Positions 46,489 through 54,765 of a stretch of DNA of 64,000 nt are shown one piece after another. Origin of the DNA: Deltaproteobacteria bacterium. Lineage in GTDB: Bacteria > Myxococcota_A > Polyangia > Polyangiales > Houyiibacteriaceae. The DNA lies in assembly GCA_017644045.1 (NCBI GenBank), contig JAEPMI010000013.1, positions 1 through 64,000 of the forward strand, in the 5' to 3' direction. Every line of letters starts with the position of its first letter. Positions within the stretch are counted from its first letter, which is position 1. Under the pieces are notes generated by a model, which had not been told where the DNA came from, ran no database searches, and saw nothing but the letters and a program-made list of their open reading frames with translations. The translations under genes and the position numbers were made by a program.

Positions 46489-47838
46489 TCAGTCGAACGA
46501 CCGAGGGCGACGCGGATCGAGCGCTTCGGCGAAGAGACGGTCGATGGTGTAGCGACCGGGGGCGGGCTCGTCGGACCGAGCCGTCTGGCCGGTGTCCTCG
46601 ATGACGATCTCTCCATTCTCGAATCGCATGCGCCGCGCGTCGACCTCCGATGGGTCGTCGGACCACAGGGCGGAGGGCGATTCGTCTTCCGGGTCCTCCG
46701 CGCCGCTCCCGCAGTCGGAGCTGGACGTGGAGCCCTCGGCGGAACCGAGCGTCAGGACTCCGCACTCCGGCTGGGGCCGGTCGAGCCGGCAGACGAGCGC
46801 CTCGTGGGACACCTCGCGGGTCCAGTTGTCGACGTAGCAGTGCTCGCCCTCGTCGTCTTCGCCATCGCTCCCGTAGTGCGACGACCTCACATACGTCATG
46901 TCGTAGACCACGAGATCGTCGGTCTCCCGAACCAGCTCGATGTGCCGGGTGTCGTCCGACTCCTCGCGGTAGAAGCTGTCGGTGTTCGCCGTGCTGCTCG
47001 AGCCGAGCTCGTAGGCCGCCCAACCACCGGTGCCGTGCACCACCGCGTAGTCGGTGGTCGTGTCGTAGAGGCACTCGGTGCTGTAGACCTCGAGGAGGCG
47101 GGCGTTCTCGCCGCCGACGTCGGGGACCACGGCGCTGCGGATCTCCCAGCACTCCTCGTCGCCCTCGGGGTTGCCGAGACCGACGGAGAAGCCCTCGCAC
47201 TCGTCCTCGCAGTCGCCACCGCTCAGCGCTCGGCGAACTCCATCGATCGAGTCGACGGCGCTCTCCTCACCGGAGAGCTCCGCTCGGACCGCATCGAGCC
47301 GCGCCGAGACCCCGGGGTGCGGCCGCAGCTCGAGCGAGCGCGCCCAGACCTTCTCGGCGCCTTCCAGGTCGCCCAGCGCTTCGGCCACGAGACCGCGGTT
47401 GTAGAGGCACATGGCCAGCGGCACCTTCCAATCGTCGGGGACGTGGAGCTGCGGCATGCTCGCGAGCGCGATGTCGATCTGCCGCTCCGCGCGTTGGTGA
47501 TCACCGGCGCGGTGGGCGAGGAACCCGGCTTCGCAGCGCACTCGGGCGGCGGAGGGCGTGTTCTCGAGCGCGCGTTCGAACGCGGCGAGGGCGCCCTCGA
47601 AGTCGTCCTCGCGCGCCTTCTGGCGACCCTCACGGATCGCGACCCGCGCGGCCTCGATCGCCTCGGCCGAGGGACGGCTCGGCCCGGGCGCCGCGTCATC
47701 CTCGGCTTCGGACGGCGCCGGATCTTCGGGTGTCTCGGCCTCGGTCTCGGTCGACTCGGGGTCTTCGGACGGCGACGGGTCCGGCGGGTCGCACCGTGAA
47801 CAAGCGGCGAGCATCGCGAGGAGCAGCAGGCGCGGCAT
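46489..47838 (-). CDS. TPR lipoprotein
   Basis: This 449-residue protein has signal MPRLLLLAMLAAC, an acidic Pro/Glu linker, then three or so TPR-like helix pairs (REGRQKAREDDFEGALAAFE, EAGFLAHRAGDHQRAERQID, LYNRGLVAEALGDLEGAEKV), followed by a beta-rich C-terminal domain with several cysteines. TPR arrays mediate protein contacts in the envelope. ATG 47838 is the start with the best signal peptide. It is divergent from the gene at 47901. Confidence 0.7.
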   Translation of the reverse strand: MPRLLLLAMLAACSRCDPPDPSPSEDPESTETEAETPEDPAPSEAEDDAAPGPSRPSAEAIEAARVAIREGRQKAREDDFEGALAAFERALENTPSAARVRCEAGFLAHRAGDHQRAERQIDIALASMPQLHVPDDWKVPLAMCLYNRGLVAEALGDLEGAEKVWARSLELRPHPGVSARLDAVRAELSGEESAVDSIDGVRRALSGGDCEDECEGFSVGLGNPEGDEECWEIRSAVVPDVGGENARLLEVYSTECLYDTTTDYAVVHGTGGWAAYELGSSSTANTDSFYREESDDTRHIELVRETDDLVVYDMTYVRSSHYGSDGEDDEGEHCYVDNWTREVSHEALVCRLDRPQPECGVLTLGSAEGSTSSSDCGSGAEDPEDESPSALWSDDPSEVDARRMRFENGEIVIEDTGQTARSDEPAPGRYTIDRLFAEALDPRRPRSFD

Positions 47839-47900
47839 TCGCCGAGGATACACCCGGAGGTGGTTGGCAACGGGCCGCCCCATCGGGTACTGACCTGGCC

Positions 47901-49529
47901 ATGGAGAACTCGACCATCCGTCGCTCCGGCCTCGCCGGTGCTCTTCTGATCGCCCTCGCGCTCGGCTGCGGTGGCGCCACCGCCGAGGGCGGCGGGGGTA
48001 CCACGAACCACGGCCCGCCGCCGCCGGCACCGACCTTCACCAGCACCCATGTGCTCACCGGCCCGGACGGCGCCCGGGTGGAGATCGCGGAGTTCGGCAC
48101 CGAGGACGCGTACCTGAAGATCATGGGTGTGCGCAGCCCCGTGGCGGGCATCGTCTTCCCGATCACCGTTCGACAGAACGGCCGGCGTCTCGAGTACACC
48201 ACCATCCGGGACGGGCAGGACTACTACCCCATCCACAAGGAGACGGGCCCGGATGGCTCGACCCGGTGGACGCTCTACGCGCCCGGACTCTCCGAGGGGC
48301 TGACGCTCGAATGGAGCGAAGAGCTCTCGCCCACGCTGGACGCGAACGCGCTGCACGCGACCTTCGTCGAGCAGAGCCGCGACGGCACCCTCGAGGCGAT
48401 CCAGCGCTTCGACCGCGAAGCGGCTCAGGCGCGCAACGACGAAGCGCTCGCTCGAGACGTCGCGCGAACCGGTGAGACCTGTGGTGCCACGCCCGAGTGG
48501 TCGGTCGACTGGAGCTCCGTGAGCGACGAGATCCTTCAGGAGAAGTCCATCGCCGGCTACTGCGGCAGCCTCTTGCAGGCGTTCCGGAACCTCTGCCGCT
48601 TCGAGGCGGCGAAGGCCTTCGTGGCGACGATCGACCGGGTGGAGTGCTCCTGGATCGACGATTCCCAGAACCTCTCGCTCGCCGACGGCACCGTCACCTG
48701 GCAGGTCTCCGCCGGAATGACCAACGGTCACCAGAAGGCGGCGGACGCGCTCCTCGCCCTGGCGACCGCCAACGGCGACACGCTCGCCCAGGCGCTGGCC
48801 TACGAGCAGAGCAGCGTCTGCCGGAGCCCCGACGGAGAGCACATCCTGATCGTCCACCCGCACCGGCAGGACGGCCAGACCGGGATCAGCTACGGCACGA
48901 CCGAGACCGTGTACTACTCGCCGCAGGACTACCAGGTCGGCCGGGGTTGGTTCTTCGATCCGCGCCAGCAGAACGAGGGCAACAGCCGGAACTTCCGAGG
49001 CTTCGATCTGCGCTTCTTCTCGCACGTGGACGTCGAGGGGGACAGCTGTCAGCTGACCTGCGGCGAGCGCGAGAGCGCATGGACGCTGCTGTCGAACGAG
49101 GAAGCCCGCACGGTGATTCGCGGCGCCGAGTCCCGGCCCACGCCCTTCGACCGGGAGCCCTACGCGCTCGCCCGCGACCGACGCGGCATCTACTACTACG
49201 TGGACCGCGGCAACACGCCGGAGACCCGGCGCGACTTCCACGTCTACCGCGGGCGCCGCGGCCAGATGGAGCGGCTGCAGATGACGGACATCGTGTCCGA
49301 CTCCGAGGGCGAGATCTTCGCCACCGCGAGCGGCTCGCTCCGGCTGCTGGTCGACAGCGAAGAGGGCGACACGCAGATCGAAGAGAACGGCGTCGGGGCC
49401 CACTGGATCGAGCGCGACCGGCCGAAGGAGCTCCGCCGCATCCCCATCGCCGAGAACTACAAGCTCATCATGGAAGAGCTCGGCGTGTACCTCGGGGAGC
49501 GCTTCGAGCTCCCCTGCGACGATCATTGA
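47901..49529 (+). CDS. hypothetical lipoprotein, 542 residues
   Basis: The product has signal RRSGLAGALLIALALGC, a Pro-rich linker and a long mixed body with a few cysteine pairs (CGATPEWS, CGSLLQAFRNLC) and repeated short strands near the C-terminus. I do not recognise the family. It faces away from the TPR lipoprotein gene across 62 bases. Intergenic element B begins 7 bases after its stop. Confidence 0.55.
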   Translation: MENSTIRRSGLAGALLIALALGCGGATAEGGGGTTNHGPPPPAPTFTSTHVLTGPDGARVEIAEFGTEDAYLKIMGVRSPVAGIVFPITVRQNGRRLEYTTIRDGQDYYPIHKETGPDGSTRWTLYAPGLSEGLTLEWSEELSPTLDANALHATFVEQSRDGTLEAIQRFDREAAQARNDEALARDVARTGETCGATPEWSVDWSSVSDEILQEKSIAGYCGSLLQAFRNLCRFEAAKAFVATIDRVECSWIDDSQNLSLADGTVTWQVSAGMTNGHQKAADALLALATANGDTLAQALAYEQSSVCRSPDGEHILIVHPHRQDGQTGISYGTTETVYYSPQDYQVGRGWFFDPRQQNEGNSRNFRGFDLRFFSHVDVEGDSCQLTCGERESAWTLLSNEEARTVIRGAESRPTPFDREPYALARDRRGIYYYVDRGNTPETRRDFHVYRGRRGQMERLQMTDIVSDSEGEIFATASGSLRLLVDSEEGDTQIEENGVGAHWIERDRPKELRRIPIAENYKLIMEELGVYLGERFELPCDDH

Positions 49530-49535
49530 TACCTG

Positions 49536-49557
49536 GGGGTCTTTCTCGAAAGACCCC
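49536..49557 (+). terminator. hairpin of element B, probable terminator
   Basis: The perfect 10-bp stem (49536-49545 with 49548-49557) opens 7 bases after the stop of the lipoprotein and has the G-then-T layout shared by the first hairpins of copies A and C. No T-run follows, so termination efficiency is uncertain. Confidence 0.5.
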
Positions 49558-49650
49558 GGCTCGTCGCGAGTGAATCGCTCCTCGCCTCACCTGAAGGTCT
49601 CGCGCGGAGCGCTCGGTGCGTCCTCGCTTTGCTCGTCCTCCGGCGTCTCT
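49536..49650. repeat. multi-hairpin intergenic element (copy B)
   Basis: It holds the terminator-like hairpin at 49536-49557, the GTGAA-loop hairpin at 49566-49578, the CTGAAGGTCTCGCG stretch, a GCGC-GGA-GCGC hairpin and TCGGTGCGTCCTCGC. Order and several blocks match copy C at 58943. Copies A and C are described in their own entries. It fills the gap between a + and a - strand gene, both ending here. Confidence 0.7.
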
Positions 49651-49684
49651 CGCGGTCAGCGTGAGGCTGTCCGCGGTCAGCGTG
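49651..49684. repeat. 13-bp direct repeat spanning the kinase stop codon
   Basis: CGCGGTCAGCGTG occurs at 49651-49663 and 49672-49684, 21 bases apart. The second copy contains the kinase stop (TCA on the + strand at 49677-49679), so a tandem duplication seems to have occurred at the 3' end of the gene. Confidence 0.75.
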
Positions 49685-51362
49685 GGGCCAGGGTGACGCC
49701 CTGGTTCTCGCAGTAGCGGGCGAGTCGGCGATAGCCGGCTCGCGGGAGGGCGCGGGCCATCGCGTTGGCCGCGCCGAGATCGCGCATCGCGCAGTGGGCG
49801 CGGCCCATCATCTCGCGAGCGAGAGGGCTGCGGTCGATGCGGAACGAGCGCTGGGCGAGGCTCAGCGCCTGCCGGGGGTTCGACGCGAGCGCGGCCTGGG
49901 CCTGCTCGAGGAGCTCCGCGGCCTCCGGCGAGAGACCCATGAGGCTGGGACGCATGCCGGCCATGGCGGTCTCGGTCTCGGTCATCGCCGTTTCCGTCAT
50001 CGCGGTCATGGCGGTCTCCGTCATCGCCGTCTCCGTCATCGCCGTCTCGGTCGTCTCCGCTTCCATGGTCTCCGTTTCGGCTTCCATGGTCGCGCCCGTC
50101 TCCGCCTCCATGGTCGCGCCCGTCTCCGCGGTCTCCGCTTCCATGGTCGGATCGGTCGTGTCCTCGATCTCGTGCGACTCGGTCGGTTCCTCGGCGATGG
50201 GGTCGGGCGGATCCTCGCCGCCCATGAGGAAGAACGCCGCGACGCCGCCGCCCACCAAGAGCGCGCCGACCAGGGCCGCCGCCACGATCTTCCCGCCACC
50301 GCTCGCGGGCTGCGGCTCGTGGGCCCCGATCGTGGGCACGGGCTCGGCCGTCGCGGGGGGCGGCGTCGCGGGCACGGCGGGCTCCGACGCGAGCTGCGTG
50401 GCGGGGATCGCTGCCGCGGGCGCGGCGCCGCGACCGACGAACGCGTCCACGAACGCCTCGACGCTCTCGAAGCGCTCCTTCGGATCCTTGGCCATGCCGC
50501 GGGCGATCGCCTCCGCGGCGTGCTGGGGAACACCCTGCACCACGCTCTGGATCGGCGGCGGGGTCGCCTGGACGACGCGCAGCACGATCTCCGCGAGGGT
50601 CTCGCCATCGAAGGCGACCTCCCCGGAGAGCATCTCGTACGCGATGGTCGCCAGCGCGAACTGGTCCGCCTCGGGACCGAGCTGCGCGGTGTGGCCCATC
50701 GCCTGCTCGGGCGCCATGTAGCCAGGTGTTCCCATCACGGCCATGTCGCGGGTGAGCGCGCGGTCAGCCGTCTGGATCTTCGAGATCCCGAAGTCGAGGA
50801 TCTTCACGCGGTAGGGCGGATCGGAGCTCGGCTCGTCGGCGAGGAAGATGTTGTCCGGCTTCAGGTCGCGGTGCACCACACCCGCCTCGTGCGCGACCTT
50901 CAGGCCGCGGCCGGTCTGCTCGAGGATCTCGGCGACCTCCTTGAAGGGCATCGGCCCCTGGACCATCCGATCGTGCAACGGGCTCCCCTCGAGGAACTCC
51001 ATCGCGATGTACTTCCGACCGTCCGGGAGGGTGTTGAAGTCGGTGACGTGAACGATGTGAGGGTGCGCCAGCCGCGAGCCGATCTCGGCCTCGCGCTGAA
51101 AGCGCGCGACGACCTCGCCGCTCGCGCTGACCGAAGGCAGGAGCACCTTGATGGCCACCTTCTTCGGCAGCCGGAGGTGCTCGGCGGTCCAGACCTCACC
51201 CATCCCGCCACGGCCCAGGAGCGCCACGAGACGGTAGGTGTCGTTGAGGGTCATCCCCGCCTTCAGCTCGGGGGCGTTCTCTCCAGGCGCTGGAGGCGCC
51301 GGCGCGTCCATCGACGCACGGGTGCTGGCGAACGCGAGGTCGTCATCGTTCCCGTTGCTCAT
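49677..51362 (-). CDS. eukaryote-like Ser/Thr protein kinase
   Basis: The 561-residue protein has a complete kinase domain (about 40-315): LLGRGGMGEV glycine loop, VAIKVL lysine, HRDLKPDN, DFGISK and APE. A transmembrane segment (VAAALVGALLVGGGVAAFF) follows, then a region made of repeats of MEAET and TETAM that looks like a minisatellite in DNA (49970-50150), and a helical C-terminal domain. The kinase side should face the cytoplasm and the tail the periplasm. It is divergent from the DUF2378 gene at 51473. Confidence 0.9.
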   Translation of the reverse strand: MSNGNDDDLAFASTRASMDAPAPPAPGENAPELKAGMTLNDTYRLVALLGRGGMGEVWTAEHLRLPKKVAIKVLLPSVSASGEVVARFQREAEIGSRLAHPHIVHVTDFNTLPDGRKYIAMEFLEGSPLHDRMVQGPMPFKEVAEILEQTGRGLKVAHEAGVVHRDLKPDNIFLADEPSSDPPYRVKILDFGISKIQTADRALTRDMAVMGTPGYMAPEQAMGHTAQLGPEADQFALATIAYEMLSGEVAFDGETLAEIVLRVVQATPPPIQSVVQGVPQHAAEAIARGMAKDPKERFESVEAFVDAFVGRGAAPAAAIPATQLASEPAVPATPPPATAEPVPTIGAHEPQPASGGGKIVAAALVGALLVGGGVAAFFLMGGEDPPDPIAEEPTESHEIEDTTDPTMEAETAETGATMEAETGATMEAETETMEAETTETAMTETAMTETAMTAMTETAMTETETAMAGMRPSLMGLSPEAAELLEQAQAALASNPRQALSLAQRSFRIDRSPLAREMMGRAHCAMRDLGAANAMARALPRAGYRRLARYCENQGVTLAPR

Positions 51363-51472
51363 GACGGGCCGTAGCATAGCCCCTTCGGGGCGGGGAGGTG
51401 GCGGAAGCCCTGACCCGATCGGCTGTCCCTGGACGCGGAGGCCGGATCGGGGCGTGGTAGAAAGGGCCCTCG

Positions 51473-52069
51473 ATGGAGGTGGAGACCGACCCGAGCCGGC
51501 CGCTGCACGGCGACATCGACGAGGACAGCCTCTTCCCCGATGGCGGGAGGGACTTCCTGCTCAAGGGGATGTTCTTCCGCCGCGTGGCGAAGGTGCTGGG
51601 CCGCCGGCTCGACGACCTCATCCCCGAGCTCGAGCGACCACCCGGGCGTGCCGGTTGGCTCCCCTTCAGCGACTACCCGCAGCGCGACTACACCCGCCTC
51701 TCGGTCGCCGCGGCTCGCATGCGTCACCCGCGTCACTCGGACCGAGAGGCGCTCCGGCGGCTGGCGCGGGACGACGTGCACGTCTTCGCGGACTCGATGA
51801 TCGGTCGCGTGATGATGAGCGTCATCGGGGACACGCGCCGAGCGCTCGCCGAGCTGCCCACCGTCTACGACAAGGTGGCGCCGGGTCCCTGGGGCTTCGC
51901 GGCGAGCGCGGACGGAGATCGGGGGCTTCGCATCACCATCGCGAACCACCCGGGGGAGTGGTGCTACCAGATCGGCCAGTGCGAAGGCATCGCCGCTCAC
52001 TACGGCGACCGGCTGCAGACTCGTGCCGTGCCGAACGGGCGCGGCGTCGAGCTGCACCTCCGCTGGTGA
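51473..52069 (+). CDS. DUF2378-family (TIGR02265) protein
   Basis: This 198-residue protein matches the DUF2378 family, known from myxobacteria, by DYPQRDYTRLSVAAARMRHP, REALRRLARDD, DSMIGRVMMSVIGDTRRA and the final GLRITIANHPGEWCYQIGQC with a strand pair at the end. The fold may be similar to V4R/haem-NO-binding-like regulators, but this is not shown by the sequence. Its stop TGA abuts the convergent kinase stop (TGATCA at 52067-52072). The neighbourhood suggests a partner of the kinases. Confidence 0.75.
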   Translation: MEVETDPSRPLHGDIDEDSLFPDGGRDFLLKGMFFRRVAKVLGRRLDDLIPELERPPGRAGWLPFSDYPQRDYTRLSVAAARMRHPRHSDREALRRLARDDVHVFADSMIGRVMMSVIGDTRRALAELPTVYDKVAPGPWGFAASADGDRGLRITIANHPGEWCYQIGQCEGIAAHYGDRLQTRAVPNGRGVELHLRW

Positions 52070-54286
52070 TCAGGCGAACACGGACGCGCAGGCGTCACGC
52101 ATCTCGCCGGCATCACGGTAGCGGTCCCGCGGGTCGGGGGTGAGCGCCCGCTCGAGCACCGGGGAAACGCGCTGCGGAATGCGCCCGAGCGTGGAGACCA
52201 CGATCCACGGGGTCTCTTCCATCGCCTTCCGCAGCTCGCGAGCGTCCCCATGATGGCTCGGCGGGAACGGAAGCTGGCCCGACAAGAGCTGAAACAGGAT
52301 CGCGCCCAAGGCGAACACGTCGGACTGGGTCGTCGGGGCGGAACCGCGGACGAGCTCCGGCGCGGCGTAGCCGGGCGGGAGCCGGCTCGGCTCGCCGATG
52401 TCGAAACCGATCCACTTGAGCCTTCGCTCTCCATGGTCGTGGCTCAGCAGGAGACTCGACGGGCTGACCGATCCATGAACGGCGCCCACGGAGTGCATCG
52501 CAGCGAGGCCACCGAGAGCATCCTTGCCGAGCGCACAGACACTCTCGAAGGGCAGAACGTCTCCGAGCACCGTCGCGAGGGTCGGTCCGTTCGCGAGCTC
52601 CATCACGAGAAAGGGTCGGTCGTCCGCGGATTCCAGGTCCAGCACACGAACGACGTGGTTGGAACGGACGGCAGCCAGCAGGGACGCCCGCTCGCGGAGC
52701 GCGGCCGAGTCGACGCCTTCGTCGACCCACTTGATCGCCACCGAGCGGTCGAGGTGTGTGTCGTGCGCCTCCCAGACCTGGCCGAAGGCTCCGGAGCCGA
52801 GTGGTCGCAACGACCGGTATCGTCCACCGATCAGTTCCTCCGCACGGTGGGTGGGCTTCACGTCGTCGAGCTGAAACCGACTGGGTCCACCGTCGAGGTC
52901 CATGAACCACGAGACGACTCCGTCCTCCTCGCGCAAGCGCACCGAGCCAGAGAGACCGGCCACCTCGAGGACCCCGATCAGGGAACCGGTGAGGGCGGTC
53001 CGCCAGCCGAGCGAATTCCGGAACTGCGAGCTCGCGCCCACGATCGTGAGCCGAAGGCCACGCGAATCGTTCGAGACGCGGACGCCACCGGCATCCCGAA
53101 ACGCCGTCTTCCAGTAGCCTGAAAGAAGCGCCCCGAGCTCGTCGCGGCTCCTTCGAGCCGCCTCGACGAACGGTCCCTCGCGACTCTCCTCGACGATGCG
53201 TGCGCGCGTGATCTCCGCCAGCGCCGTCTGGCCGATGACCGCGTACGCCGAGTCGAGCAGGCGGCGGTACTCGGAGAGCGAGACCCAGGGCTTCAAGCGG
53301 ATGTCGTCGAAGAAGCGGGCACGGCCGCCGCGCCGGAGAAACCGCTGACGAACCCGTACGTTCGCCATCAGCGCCTCGACTCGAGACACCGCGACCCGAG
53401 CGGCGATGCGCGGCCACGGAACGTGCGCCGTCGGAGGTCGAGAGCTCGCCTGGTCGGTTTCCGAACGACGCACCAGGTCCAGCGCCGCGAGCATCTCTTC
53501 CGCGTCTGCGAACCGGTCCTCCGGGTCGGTCGCCAAGGCCGTGCGCACGAACGCCGTGACGGTGACGCTGAGCCAGGGGCAGTGAATTCGGAGTGGGGTT
53601 CGGCGACCCTCGCGAACGTCGGCGAGGACCGCAGCGACCGGCTTGGTGCCATCGAACGCTGGCCTGCCGGAGAGCATCTCGTAGAGGAGCAGGCCCACCC
53701 CATAGAGGTCGGTGCGCACATCCGGCTCCTGCTTGGTGAGTAGCTCGGGGGCGAGGTAGGGGGGAGTCCCCCTCAGCATGGAGGAGTCCCACCGATCGAT
53801 CGCCCCCGGGCGACTGATCCCGAAGTCGATGAGCTTGGTTCCATTGGGGCTGAGGACGACGTTCGCAGGCTTGATGTCGAGGTGGACGATGGCTCGTCGA
53901 TGGAGGGCACAGAGTCCCAACAGCAGCTCGTGCACCACCCCCAGCGCAAACTCGACGCTCATCGGACCTCGAGCGGCGAGCTGATGACGGATGCTGGGGC
54001 CGTCGAGCAGCTCCATGACCAGGTAAGGGGTCGGACCCTCGAGCTCCGCATCCAGGACTCGGACGATGTGGGGCGAGCTCACGCTACCGAGGAGACCCGC
54101 CTCGCGACGGAACGACTGCACCACGGAGTCCTCCAGCTGCTGGAGCGTCTTCACGGCCACCGGCCGTCCGACCCGCTGGTCCAGCGCATGCCAGACCGTT
54201 CCGAACCCACCGCTTCCGATGGGTCGCTGTAGGGCATAGCGCCTGCCGAGGACCGTCCCTACCCCTATGGACGCCTCAGAGTTCAC
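52070..54286 (-). CDS. kinase - DUF2378-like - pseudokinase fusion protein
   Basis: The 738-residue protein has kinase 1 at about 17-270 (GSGGFG 24-29, Lys46, HLDIKPAN 135-142, DFG 154-156, APE), probably active despite HLD replacing HRD. A middle segment of about 320-465 resembles DUF2378 (LKPWVSLSEYRRLLDSAYAV, SRGLRLTIVGASSQF). A second kinase-like domain at 487-735 keeps the glycine loop and Lys519, but HRD is HGS (604-606), Asn is Ser611 and DFG is GFD (627-629), so it should be a pseudokinase. No TM is seen. GTG 54286 is 20 bases from the divergent gene at 54307. Confidence 0.82.
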   Translation of the reverse strand: MNSEASIGVGTVLGRRYALQRPIGSGGFGTVWHALDQRVGRPVAVKTLQQLEDSVVQSFRREAGLLGSVSSPHIVRVLDAELEGPTPYLVMELLDGPSIRHQLAARGPMSVEFALGVVHELLLGLCALHRRAIVHLDIKPANVVLSPNGTKLIDFGISRPGAIDRWDSSMLRGTPPYLAPELLTKQEPDVRTDLYGVGLLLYEMLSGRPAFDGTKPVAAVLADVREGRRTPLRIHCPWLSVTVTAFVRTALATDPEDRFADAEEMLAALDLVRRSETDQASSRPPTAHVPWPRIAARVAVSRVEALMANVRVRQRFLRRGGRARFFDDIRLKPWVSLSEYRRLLDSAYAVIGQTALAEITRARIVEESREGPFVEAARRSRDELGALLSGYWKTAFRDAGGVRVSNDSRGLRLTIVGASSQFRNSLGWRTALTGSLIGVLEVAGLSGSVRLREEDGVVSWFMDLDGGPSRFQLDDVKPTHRAEELIGGRYRSLRPLGSGAFGQVWEAHDTHLDRSVAIKWVDEGVDSAALRERASLLAAVRSNHVVRVLDLESADDRPFLVMELANGPTLATVLGDVLPFESVCALGKDALGGLAAMHSVGAVHGSVSPSSLLLSHDHGERRLKWIGFDIGEPSRLPPGYAAPELVRGSAPTTQSDVFALGAILFQLLSGQLPFPPSHHGDARELRKAMEETPWIVVSTLGRIPQRVSPVLERALTPDPRDRYRDAGEMRDACASVFA

Positions 54287-54306
54287 GAATTATCATTCTA
54301 CACCAA

Positions 54307-54765
54307 ATGGGTGACTTGGTACTTGGACGTCTAGTGTGCGCGGTCGAAACGAGTCGGTCCACCCATCCCCGAGCTTGGCTCCCCTACGGCGAGCTCGAGG
54401 ACGTCCTGAGCACAGTGACCGACGGGTCCGCGGAACGAGCCGGGCGGGACCTGATCGACCGAGACGTGCGGGTCGGTCCGTATCGGTTCGTGAGGTCCGA
54501 GCTCTCGCTCGCCACCATCGACGTGCTGGGTCCGGCGATCTTCAGGAGCTACTTCTCGGACCCGCGGGTGGTCTTTCGAGCTACCCGAAAAGCGCTCGAG
54601 CTCCATTGGCTCGCGCCCCCGACCCGATCGGCTGGGTTCTGGGCCCTGGTGGATGGCATGGCGAAGCGGCTGATCGAGCTCGCTCGGGTCGAGGCCATGG
54701 CCTGGTCCGTGATGGCCGACGACGAGCGGCGCACGCTCACGGCCGCGCTCTCGGAGCCGGTCTAG
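54307..54765 (+). CDS. small DUF2378-like protein
   Basis: This 152-residue protein has no signal. The segment HPRAWLPYGELEDVLSTVTD and the following FVRSELSLATIDVLGPAIFR resemble the N-terminal part of DUF2378 proteins, as also seen in the fusion kinase, but similarity is weak. It is divergent from the fusion kinase across 20 bases, an arrangement for co-regulation. Its TAG stop shares the palindrome CTAG (54762-54765) with the convergent SirB1 gene. Confidence 0.45.
   Translation: MGDLVLGRLVCAVETSRSTHPRAWLPYGELEDVLSTVTDGSAERAGRDLIDRDVRVGPYRFVRSELSLATIDVLGPAIFRSYFSDPRVVFRATRKALELHWLAPPTRSAGFWALVDGMAKRLIELARVEAMAWSVMADDERRTLTAALSEPV

Noticed and set aside
46650-49529. 959-codon open frame starting far upstream of the 47901 lipoprotein
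   Set aside because: The first 415 codons are Arg/Ser/Pro-rich and antisense to the TPR lipoprotein. The true product starts at ATG 47901 with its signal peptide.
49970-50150. Repeats in the kinase gene as a possible CRISPR or mobile repeat
   Set aside because: Units are in frame, unevenly spaced, coding for TETAM/MEAET and lack spacers, so they are coding repeats.
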